Origin: an uncultured Paracoccaceae bacterium
Lineage (GTDB): Bacteria > Pseudomonadota > Alphaproteobacteria > Rhodobacterales > Rhodobacteraceae
DNA: 64,000 nucleotides
Reading direction: 5' to 3'
Assembly (NCBI GenBank): GCA_937864535.1
Contig: CALMJS010000017.1
Span: 124,001 to 188,000 of the forward strand
The position numbers were made by a program, and so were the translations under genes. Positions within the stretch are counted from its first letter, which is position 1, and every line of letters begins with the position of its first letter. The notes beneath the pieces were generated by a model. It had not been told where the DNA came from. It saw only the letters and a program-made list of their open reading frames with translations, and did no database searches. Shown piece by piece: positions 54,417 to 61,904 of this stretch.

Positions 54417-54478
54417 GGGGGCGCTGCCCCCTCGGCCCTGTCGGGCCTCACCCCCGGGATATTTTCAGCACAAAGGCA
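54417..54478. repeat. Dispersed palindromic intergenic repeat, copy B
   Basis: GGGGGCGCTGCCCCC start and CCCCCGGGATATTTTCAGCACAAAGGCA end match copy A at 12609 except for the middle hairpin. It touches the 3' end of selO. Confidence 0.78.
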
Positions 54479-55861
54479 TCAGGTGCCGCAGAAGGTGGCG
54501 GCAACCTGCTGGTGGGGGAGCGGAGGATTCTGGAAGTCCGCATTGGCGGTCATGGGGGCGGTTGTCGCCGCGAGGAGCGCGCGGAACGGGGCAAAATCGC
54601 CCTCTGTGGCGGCATCGATTACTGTCTGGATCTGGTGGAGGCGGGGAATGACCTGCGGGTTCGTCCGGCCGATCTGGTCATGGTCAGGGCGGAGCGCGTG
54701 CCAGTCGCGCAACCAGTCAAGGTGATCGGGATGGTTCAGCGGGCGGTCCAGCGCGGCAAAGGTCAAGGTGTAATCCGCACCGATGTCCATCATGATGCGC
54801 AGGAGCCGGTCGACAAGAGCGACTGCGGCAGGTGTGCACGGTAGTCCGAGTTTGGCGGTCATCAGGCGATCCTTGGCGGATTGGTACAAATCGCCAAAGG
54901 TGTTGATGGTTCCGGTAAATTCCTTGATCGCGCGATCCGCATCGGGCATGAGCGGCACGAGGCTGCTGGCAAATTGCGCGATGTTCCACAGTGCGATTTG
55001 TGGTTGGTTGGCAAAGGCGTAGCGGCCCTGGCGGTCTATCGAGGAAAAGACAGACTGCGGGTGGTAACTGTCCATAAACGCGCAGGGGCCATAGTCGATG
55101 GTATCGCCGCAGACCAGCATGTTGTCGGTGTTCATCACGCCGTGGACAAAGCCAAGCGCGGTCCATCGGGCGATCAGGTCTGCCTGCCGCGTCATCATCT
55201 CTGACAACAGATCTGCGGGGCCTTGTGCCGTCGGGAAATGCCGGGCGGCGGTATGGTCGAACAGCGCCCGCAGGCCGGAGATATCGCGGTGATAGGCGCG
55301 CAGCTGGAAGGTGCCGACGCGGATATGACTGGAGGCGACACGCGTCAGAATGGCTCCGGGGGTATAGCCGGGTGTCGGGGCGTCACGATAGATGCTCTCG
55401 CCGGTTTGCACAGCCGCGAGGGCGCGGGTTGTCGGGACGCCGAGTGCGGCCATGGCTTCGGACATGATGTATTCGCGCAGGACGGGCCCCAGGGCGGCGC
55501 GCCCGTCGCCGCCGCGCGAATAGGGGGTGCGGCCCGAGCCTTTGAGCTGCAGGTCAAAACGGTGGCCTGTCGGGCTGACGATTTCGCCCAGCAAAAGCGC
55601 ACGACCATCGCCGAGACCGGGATTCCAGCTCCCGAACTGGTGTCCACCGTAGGCCTGTGCGAGGGCGGTCGGGACCTCGGCGTTGCCGCCGAGCACGGCG
55701 AGGGCCGGGTCCGAGCCGAGCCAGTCCGCCGGCAGGCCGAGGCTGCCAGCGAGGTCGGTGTTGACGGCAATCCATGCGGGAGAGGCAACCGGCGTTGCCG
55801 ATTGCCGGGAAAACAGGGCGTCCGGCAGGGATCCGTAAGTGCTGGTGAAGGCTGGCGTCAT
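54479..55861 (-). CDS. selO: Protein adenylyltransferase SelO (YdiU)
   Basis: Pseudokinase-fold enzyme that AMPylates proteins, linked to oxidative stress. GLGDGRALLLGEI, DLQLKGSGRTPYSRGGDGRAALGPVLREYIMSEAM (Lys and Arg that bind ATP), FVHGVMNTDNMLVCGDTIDYGPCAFMD (catalytic Asn/Asp) and AYGGHQFGSWNP are diagnostic. 460 aa, a little shorter than E. coli YdiU (478), ending AATFCGT with the conserved C-terminal Cys. Confidence 0.93.
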   Translation of the reverse strand: MTPAFTSTYGSLPDALFSRQSATPVASPAWIAVNTDLAGSLGLPADWLGSDPALAVLGGNAEVPTALAQAYGGHQFGSWNPGLGDGRALLLGEIVSPTGHRFDLQLKGSGRTPYSRGGDGRAALGPVLREYIMSEAMAALGVPTTRALAAVQTGESIYRDAPTPGYTPGAILTRVASSHIRVGTFQLRAYHRDISGLRALFDHTAARHFPTAQGPADLLSEMMTRQADLIARWTALGFVHGVMNTDNMLVCGDTIDYGPCAFMDSYHPQSVFSSIDRQGRYAFANQPQIALWNIAQFASSLVPLMPDADRAIKEFTGTINTFGDLYQSAKDRLMTAKLGLPCTPAAVALVDRLLRIMMDIGADYTLTFAALDRPLNHPDHLDWLRDWHALRPDHDQIGRTNPQVIPRLHQIQTVIDAATEGDFAPFRALLAATTAPMTANADFQNPPLPHQQVAATFCGT

Positions 55862-55895
55862 GACTTTCCTGGGGGCGCGTGCGGTGGACCGGTGG

Positions 55896-56345
55896 TTAGA
55901 GCGGGTCGGTCAGCAGGAGCGTGCCGTCCTGCGCCTTGAACCCGACCTTTTCACAGAACTTGATCATCCCGGGATTGGTTTTGGGGACCCGGGCGTGCAA
56001 GGCGCGCACGCCGCCCTGGCCGAGGGCGACCGCCACGGCATGCAGGACCTCGGTGCCGATCCCGCGATTGCGGACAGAGGGGCGGATAAAGGTCTCATCC
56101 ACCCAGCCCTCGAGGCCGGCACGGGCGACGGACCAGCAAAAGGTCACCACCACATAGCCCAAGGGCGCACGCTGCGGGCCGATGAGCCAGATCGCGCCGT
56201 GATGGTTGTCCTCGAGCAGGGTACTGACGGTGAGGTCGCGCAGATCCGGATCGCTGCGCTGGCCGGTTTCATCATGGCAGCGTTCCATCAGGGACAGGAT
56301 GCGATCCTTGTCCTCGGGCGTGGCGAGGAAGATGGAGGCGCTCAT
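55896..56345 (-). CDS. GNAT-family N-acetyltransferase
   Basis: 149 residues from ATG 56345. Acetyl-CoA motif VRNRGIGTEVLHAVAVALGQGGVRALHARVPKTNPGMIKFCEKVGF. Substrate not predictable. It overlaps the nucleoside hydrolase stop by 4 bases, so the two are translated together. Confidence 0.8.
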   Translation of the reverse strand: MSASIFLATPEDKDRILSLMERCHDETGQRSDPDLRDLTVSTLLEDNHHGAIWLIGPQRAPLGYVVVTFCWSVARAGLEGWVDETFIRPSVRNRGIGTEVLHAVAVALGQGGVRALHARVPKTNPGMIKFCEKVGFKAQDGTLLLTDPL

Positions 56346-57298
56346 AGCCGTGCCAGTCGATCCGCCAGGAGGCGGTAAAAGCCTTCGGCGTGGATGTCGC
56401 CGATGAACAGCGCATTGGGTTTGCGGTGGGTGACCCGCCACCAGTCGGCCACGGTCATGCCGCGGGTGAGTTCAGAGGTGACCTCGATTTCGACGTTGAT
56501 ATGGCGACCGCTGAACAGGTGGGGGTCGATGAGATAGGCGATGGTGCAGGGGTCATGCAGCGGGGCGCCTTCGGAGCCGTATTTTTCCATGTCGAACCGT
56601 TCAAAGAAATCGGTCCATTCCGCGACGGCCGTGCCGACCCGTGTCCCGAGGGCGCGGAAGGCGTCGATGCGCGGTTTGGTGGTCAGGGCCTTGTGGGTGA
56701 CATCCAAGGGCATGACAACCAGTGGGGCGCCAGATTTGAAAACGATATCAGCGGCTTCTGGGTCGACGTAGATGTTGAACTCCGCGGCGGGCGTGATGTT
56801 GCCGACCTCGAAATAGGCGCCGCCCATCAGGACGATTTCCTGCACGCGGGCGATGATGTCGGGGGCGCGCTCAAAGGCGGTGGCGATATTGGTCAGGGGG
56901 CCGATGGGACAGAGAGTGACCGTGCCGGAGGGCTCGCGGCGCAGGGTGTCGATGATAAAGTCGACCGCATGCTGATCCTGAAGCGGCATGACCGGATCGG
57001 GCAGGGTCGGGCCATCAAGTCCGGTTTTGCCATGCACGTGTTCGGCCGTCACCAGAACAGGCCGGACCATCGGGCGGTCGCAGCCGGCAAAAACCAGGAC
57101 ATCCGGACGTCCGGCCAATTCACAGACGATCCGCGCGTTTTTCTGGGTCAGCGCCAGCGGGACATTGCCGCCGACCGTGGTGATCCCGAGAAGGTCGATG
57201 TTTTCGGGGCTGGCGAGGGCCAGAAGGATTGCCACGGCATCGTCCTGTCCGGGGTCGGTGTCGATGATGATTTTGCGCGGAGCGGCGAGGTTGGTCAT
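56342..57298 (-). CDS. Inosine-uridine preferring nucleoside hydrolase
   Basis: Hydrolyses ribonucleosides to base and ribose. Calcium/active-site DTDPGQDDAVAILLAL at the N-terminus, then GNVPLALTQKNA, IVLMGGAYFEVGNITPAAEFNIYVDPEAA and HDPCTIAYLIDPH. 318 aa, the family norm. RihA/IunH relatives look alike; nucleoside preference cannot be read off. Confidence 0.9.
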   Translation of the reverse strand: MTNLAAPRKIIIDTDPGQDDAVAILLALASPENIDLLGITTVGGNVPLALTQKNARIVCELAGRPDVLVFAGCDRPMVRPVLVTAEHVHGKTGLDGPTLPDPVMPLQDQHAVDFIIDTLRREPSGTVTLCPIGPLTNIATAFERAPDIIARVQEIVLMGGAYFEVGNITPAAEFNIYVDPEAADIVFKSGAPLVVMPLDVTHKALTTKPRIDAFRALGTRVGTAVAEWTDFFERFDMEKYGSEGAPLHDPCTIAYLIDPHLFSGRHINVEIEVTSELTRGMTVADWWRVTHRKPNALFIGDIHAEGFYRLLADRLARL

Positions 57299-57330
57299 GG
57301 GTGTCCTCAGGTTGATCGGCAGTTGGAGGA

Positions 57331-57380
57331 GGGGGGCTCTGCCCCCTCGGGCCTGCGGCCCTCTCCCCCGAGGTATTTAG
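57331..57380. repeat. Dispersed palindromic intergenic repeat, copy C
   Basis: GGGGGGCTCTGCCCCC start, GC-rich hairpin middle and CCCCCGAGGTATTTA end, a diverged copy of 12609 and 54417, in the same relation to a minus-strand gene end (57402). Confidence 0.68.
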
Positions 57381-57401
57381 GGAAAGATGAAAATGGCGCG
57401 G

Positions 57402-58040
57402 TCAGACACTGCGGCCGGTGCCTTGTAGCACGCCGTGTTCCAAGGCGTAGCGGGTGAGGCCGGCGGTAGAGCTGATCCCGAGTTTGCGTTTGATATTCTT
57501 GCGGTGGGTTTCGACGGTGCGCACCGAGATATCGAGGGCGAGGGCGACGTCTTTGTTCGATTTGCCGGCGGCAAGTTCGAGGAGTACGGTCTGTTCGCGG
57601 CTGGTCAGTGGTTCGCTGCCGTCCGAGATTTTCGGCTGGAGCGAGCCACGCGCCCCGGTGCACAGATATTGCGTACCAGCCATCACTTGATTGATTGCGA
57701 CATGGATTTCTTCGGTCGGCACGTCCTTGAGCAGATAGCCGGAGGCGCCGTGGGACAGGGCGGCAGAGATATATTCCGGCGAATCGTGCATGGACAGGAT
57801 CAGGATCTTGGTTTCCGGGCGACGTTCGAGGATCATTTCCGTGGCCGAAATCCCGCCAAGGCCGGGCATATTGAGGTCGAGCAGGATCACGTCCGGCGCA
57901 AGTCGGACCACCTGGTCGACGGCATCGCGACCATTGGTCAGGGCGGCCACGATGGTGATGTCGTCATAAGTCTCAAGGATCGCTTCGATGCCCTCTGCAA
58001 CCATCGGATGGTCGTCGACGATGAGAATCTTGATGGTCAT
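57402..58040 (-). CDS. NarL/FixJ-type response regulator
   Basis: Receiver domain residues 1-120 with VDDHPMVAEG and phospho-Asp in VILLDLNMPGLGG; LuxR-type HTH at 145-205 (LTSREQTVLLELAAGKSNKDVALALDISVRTVETHRKNIKRKLG). 212 aa. Overlaps the kinase stop by 4 bases. Beside a TRAP transporter operon, so it probably regulates that transporter in response to its substrate. Confidence 0.88.
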   Translation of the reverse strand: MTIKILIVDDHPMVAEGIEAILETYDDITIVAALTNGRDAVDQVVRLAPDVILLDLNMPGLGGISATEMILERRPETKILILSMHDSPEYISAALSHGASGYLLKDVPTEEIHVAINQVMAGTQYLCTGARGSLQPKISDGSEPLTSREQTVLLELAAGKSNKDVALALDISVRTVETHRKNIKRKLGISSTAGLTRYALEHGVLQGTGRSV

Positions 58041-59467
58041 GCCGGTTCCTTGGTTGGGCTGCCGGGGGGCAGCATGTGGGTTAACGGCACGCGTGCCTCG
58101 ATCACTGTGCCGTCGCGGGAGGACTGGATCTGAAACCGGCCGTCGAGTTGTTCGATCCGTTCCATCATGTTTCGCAGCCCTAGTCCACCCGTGGCTGTCC
58201 GCCGCGGCGGCTGCGGCCAGGCCATGCCCTTGCCGTTGTCGGCGATACGCAGCAGAGCGCCTTCGGGGGTGCCGCGCAGCATGATGTGGACATGGCTGGC
58301 CAAGGAATGGCGTTCGATATTGGTGAGGGCCTCCTGGGCGATGCGGTAGAGGGCGATGCGCGCCTCCTGGTCGAGGCGGCCCCGGAAGACCACGGTCTCG
58401 AATTCGATGGCAATTCCGGTGCGGGCGCTGAAATCCTCGGCCAGGGCCTTGATTGCAGGGCCGAGGCCGAGATCGTCAAGGACGCCGGGGCGGAGGTCCC
58501 GGCTGATGCGGCGGACCTCCTGGACGGTACTGCCCAGAGCGCTGATGCCCTTTTCGAGGCTCTCGCCGGCGCGCGGATCGCCGGTCGCCAGCCGTCGCCG
58601 CGTCAGTTCGAGGGCATAGCGCACGCCGACCAGCATCTGGCTGACGCTGTCATGCAGTTCCCGCGCGACGCGGCCCCGTTCCTGTTCCTGCGTGTCGATG
58701 ATGCGCTGGGTCAATCGTTTGAGTTTGGCGTCCGCCAGTCGCCGTTCGCGGATGTTGAGCAAGAGGCCCGAGGCAAAGACGCCGACCAGTGCGAAAATCG
58801 TGATGATCAGGATATAGAGGGTTGTACGCCGGATCCGGCTGTCGACCTCGGCCTTGGCCTCGGCGACGGAATAGAGCACGTCGTCGATAAATACGCCGGT
58901 GCCGACGACCCAGCGCCAGTCCTGGAGCCCGTTGACATAGACGATCATCCGGCCCAGTTCGCCGGTCGAGGGCCGGGGCCAGTCGAAACTGTGGTAGCCG
59001 CCGCCTTCCTTGGCGATGCGGATCAATTCATCGACGATCACGGTGCCGTTGCTGTCGGTCAGGCCCAGCCAGTTGCGGCCGATCAGGGCGGTTTGGCGCG
59101 GGGCGACGAGGTTGGTGCCGCTGTAATCAAAAACAAAGAAATAACCGTCCGGACCATAGAGCATCGAGGACAGGATGCGGGTAACCTCGAGTTTGGCCCG
59201 TTCATCATCGGGCGCGGCGCGGCCATAGATGTTCACAAATGCGGTGCGGGCGATCGAGAGGTAGTTTTTCAGCTCCTCTTCCTTGACGCGCAGCAATTGC
59301 TGTTCGAGGGCGGCGATTTCACGTTCCGAGAGTTGCCGCGATTGGCGTTCCACCACTGCGGCAATCAGGCCGACCGCGATGATCAATGGCACGGTGGCGA
59401 GCAAAAACAGCTTTTGCCCGTAGGTCAGGTCCAGAAGATCACGAAGGGCGGCGCGGTTGAATTTCAT
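58037..59467 (-). CDS. Membrane sensor histidine kinase with Cache domain
   Basis: NarX/DesK-type kinase. TM1 about residues 16-38; single Cache-type periplasmic domain about 40-195 (LYGPDGYFFVFDYSGTNLVAPRQTALIGRN... GLQDWRWVVGTGVFIDDV); TM2 200-222; HisKA_3 with phospho-His in RVARELHDSVSQMLVGVRYALEL; HATPase with LRIADNGKGM. 476 aa. Upstream divergent TRAP operon suggests that it senses a small carboxylate or similar ligand. Confidence 0.88.
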   Translation of the reverse strand: MKFNRAALRDLLDLTYGQKLFLLATVPLIIAVGLIAAVVERQSRQLSEREIAALEQQLLRVKEEELKNYLSIARTAFVNIYGRAAPDDERAKLEVTRILSSMLYGPDGYFFVFDYSGTNLVAPRQTALIGRNWLGLTDSNGTVIVDELIRIAKEGGGYHSFDWPRPSTGELGRMIVYVNGLQDWRWVVGTGVFIDDVLYSVAEAKAEVDSRIRRTTLYILIITIFALVGVFASGLLLNIRERRLADAKLKRLTQRIIDTQEQERGRVARELHDSVSQMLVGVRYALELTRRRLATGDPRAGESLEKGISALGSTVQEVRRISRDLRPGVLDDLGLGPAIKALAEDFSARTGIAIEFETVVFRGRLDQEARIALYRIAQEALTNIERHSLASHVHIMLRGTPEGALLRIADNGKGMAWPQPPRRTATGGLGLRNMMERIEQLDGRFQIQSSRDGTVIEARVPLTHMLPPGSPTKEPA

Positions 59468-59599
59468 ATCGAATCGATAGGTCAGAATGCCGGGAATCGC
59501 AAAGCAAAACCGAGGACCGGTATGAAAGCGGTAGATGTTACGCTGCGCCCGACCACCGAAATTGGTTAGATTTCCACGTCAATTTCGACCGGTCTACGT

Positions 59600-59612
59600 A
59601 ATACTCGGTATT
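59600..59612. promoter_or_regulatory. Inverted repeat before the TRAP operon
   Basis: AATAC-TCG-GTATT is a perfect 5-bp dyad, 90 bp upstream of the TRAP binding-protein start in the 235-bp divergent region. Candidate site for the NarL-type regulator; no experimental support. Confidence 0.35.
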
Positions 59613-59702
59613 CCCAGCGCAAGGAAATTGCGTCTAACCTATGTCCACTAGCAACGGTCGCAGCTTCAGGAGAGGGGGCTGCGATGTTTTGGGAGGATAT
59701 TA

Positions 59703-60785
59703 ATGGATCGTCGTTCTTTCTTGCGGACCTCTGCCATGGGCGGCGCTGCCGCTGCAGCCACCGGCCTGGCCGCTCCGGTTTACGCGCAGGGCAACCGCAC
59801 TCTGACCCTGGTCACCACCTGGGGCCGTGGTCTGGCTGGCGTGCATGACGCAGCCCAGCGCGCCGCCGACTCGATTACGGCAATGACCGACGGTCAGTTG
59901 ACTGTTGAACTCAAGGCCGCTGGCGAGCTCGTCGGTGCCTTCGAGGTGTTCGATGCTGTGACCTCGGGTCAGGCCGATATGTACCACGGCGCCGACTACT
60001 ATTTCATCAACCAGCACCCGGGCTATGCCTACTTTACCGCTGTTCCGTTCGGCATGACCGCACAGGAACTGGCGAACTGGTATTACTACGGCGGCGGTAT
60101 GGAACTGCACGATGAACTGGGCCAGATCTTCGGCATCAAGTCCTATCTGGCAGGCAACACCGGCGCGCAGTCGGGTGGCTGGTTCACCAAGGAAATCGCT
60201 GGCCCCGAAGACTTCCAGGGTCTGAAGTTCCGGATGCCGGGTCTGGGCGGTCAGGCTCTGGGCAAGCTGGGCGCATCGGTCCAGAACCTGCCGGGCGCAG
60301 AAGTGTATCAGGCGCTGGCCTCTGGCGCGATCGACGGCACCGAGTGGATCGGTCCGTGGGCCGACGAAAAGGCCGGTTTCCAGGAAATCACCAAGTTCTA
60401 CTACACCGCCGGCTTCCACGAGCCGGGCGCGGGTCTGTCGCTGGCGATGAACCGCGACGTGTTTGACAGCCTGACCCCGGCCCAGCAGAAGATCTACGAG
60501 ATCGCATCTGCCGAAGCCCACCAGAACAACCTCGCACAGTTCCTGTCGAACAACGGTGCAGCGCTGCAGCGTCTGCAGGCTGGCGGCGTCAAGGTTCTGG
60601 AATTCCCGGACAGCGTTTGGGATGCGTTTGGCACTGCGTCCAAGGAAACGCTGGACCAGTATATGGGCGACGAAATCTTTGCCCGTATCCGCGCCTCGGC
60701 CGAAGAGTCGATGAAGACGACCTCGAACTGGATCACCCGTTCGGAAGGCTCTTACCGCGCCCAGCGTGACCGCGTTCTGGGCTAA
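59703..60785 (+). CDS. TRAP transporter substrate-binding protein (DctP family, TakP-like)
   Basis: Periplasmic solute receptor. Tat-like signal MDRRSFLRTSAMGGAAAAATGLAAPVYAQ; mature LTLVTTWGRGLAGVHDAAQRAAD. NTGAQSGGWFTKEIAGPEDFQGLKFRMPG is the conserved central block with the Arg that binds a substrate carboxylate, and EVYQALASGAIDGTEWIGPWADEKAGFQ resembles the alpha-keto-acid binding TakP group. 360 aa. RBS GGGAGGA. First gene of the PQM operon. Confidence 0.86.
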   Translation: MDRRSFLRTSAMGGAAAAATGLAAPVYAQGNRTLTLVTTWGRGLAGVHDAAQRAADSITAMTDGQLTVELKAAGELVGAFEVFDAVTSGQADMYHGADYYFINQHPGYAYFTAVPFGMTAQELANWYYYGGGMELHDELGQIFGIKSYLAGNTGAQSGGWFTKEIAGPEDFQGLKFRMPGLGGQALGKLGASVQNLPGAEVYQALASGAIDGTEWIGPWADEKAGFQEITKFYYTAGFHEPGAGLSLAMNRDVFDSLTPAQQKIYEIASAEAHQNNLAQFLSNNGAALQRLQAGGVKVLEFPDSVWDAFGTASKETLDQYMGDEIFARIRASAEESMKTTSNWITRSEGSYRAQRDRVLG

Positions 60786-60896
60786 GTCCGAACGGTAGAG
60801 ACAAATGGCGGGCCTCTTCGCTTGGTCGGAGGGGCCCGTCCGTGATCATAGGACAAGTGTCGTGCCGCGGAACGGGTGCGACCTATTGGGGACATC

Positions 60897-61889
60897 ATGG
60901 AAGAAGACATTGCCTGTAGCGGATTTTTCGCCGCACAAGCCGATGGCACCATCAGCTGTCTGGACAAGTTTGAATCTGGCGGGGCCCTCCAATGGATTTT
61001 GGGGAACCTGCTCGAGGCGATCTACAACCTGATTTATGCGGTTTCGCATCCCTCGCTGTGGCTGGATTGGGTCACGTGGGGCAATACGACCGAAGACAAG
61101 CAATCGCTGCTCCGGTTTGTCTATTACGGGGCCTCGGTCGAGTTCTTCTTTGTGATGTTTGTGCTGGTGCTGATCGTTTCTGCGATCGGGTTCTGGCGCA
61201 ACGATATCATGTGGGGCTATGTCCGCGGACTGGAAGGCTTTGCCAATCGGCTGGGCCGTATCATGGGCTGGTCGGGGCTGGTGATGGTGATGCTGCAAAT
61301 CGTCATCATTTTCTTGCAGCGCGTTTTCGCGGTCAGCCAGATTTCCTTTGGCTTTGGCATGGTCGTGACCTTCGACGTGAGCTGGTGGTCCGAAAGCCTG
61401 AAGTTCTACAACGCTTTGATCGTGACGATGTGCGCGACCTACACCTTTGTGCAGGGCGGCCATGTGCGCGTCGATCTGGTGTATTCGAACATTTCCTATC
61501 GCGCCAAAAAGGCCGTCGATATGTTCGGCTCGATCGTGTTCATGATCCCGACGGCGGTGGTGGTCTGGCTCTATGGCTGGTTCTTTATGTGGCGTCACCT
61601 GATGGTTCCGAACGTGTCGGCCTCTGACACCTTGGACAAGGTGATGCGCAAGGCGCCTGCCGTGAAATGGAACGTCGAGACCATCGGCTTTAGCCCGAAC
61701 GGCTTTAACGCCTATTTCCTCTTTAAGATGCTCTTGCTCGGGTACACCGCACTTGTGATGCTGCACGCTCTGGCCTTTTTTTACCGGTCCTATCTGGAGC
61801 GCAAGGAAGGCATGGCCAGCGAAGGCAAGTATCTCGACAAAGACAAGCTGGGCGATCCGCAGGCCGAACTGGTCGCGGAAATCCACTAA
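60897..61889 (+). CDS. TRAP transporter small permease (DctQ), enlarged
   Basis: Four-helix DctQ core with EFFFVMFVLVLIVSAIGFW and an RVDLVYSNISYRAKKAVDMF loop. At 330 aa it is about twice the normal 160-180 aa because of N- and C-terminal extensions (the N-terminus MEEDIACSGFFAAQADGTISC is not hydrophobic). ATG 60897 has GGGGA upstream. A short hairpin-rich gap separates it from the binding protein (60786-60896). Confidence 0.82.
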   Translation: MEEDIACSGFFAAQADGTISCLDKFESGGALQWILGNLLEAIYNLIYAVSHPSLWLDWVTWGNTTEDKQSLLRFVYYGASVEFFFVMFVLVLIVSAIGFWRNDIMWGYVRGLEGFANRLGRIMGWSGLVMVMLQIVIIFLQRVFAVSQISFGFGMVVTFDVSWWSESLKFYNALIVTMCATYTFVQGGHVRVDLVYSNISYRAKKAVDMFGSIVFMIPTAVVVWLYGWFFMWRHLMVPNVSASDTLDKVMRKAPAVKWNVETIGFSPNGFNAYFLFKMLLLGYTALVMLHALAFFYRSYLERKEGMASEGKYLDKDKLGDPQAELVAEIH

Positions 61890-61904
61890 GCGAAGGACCA
61901 CATT

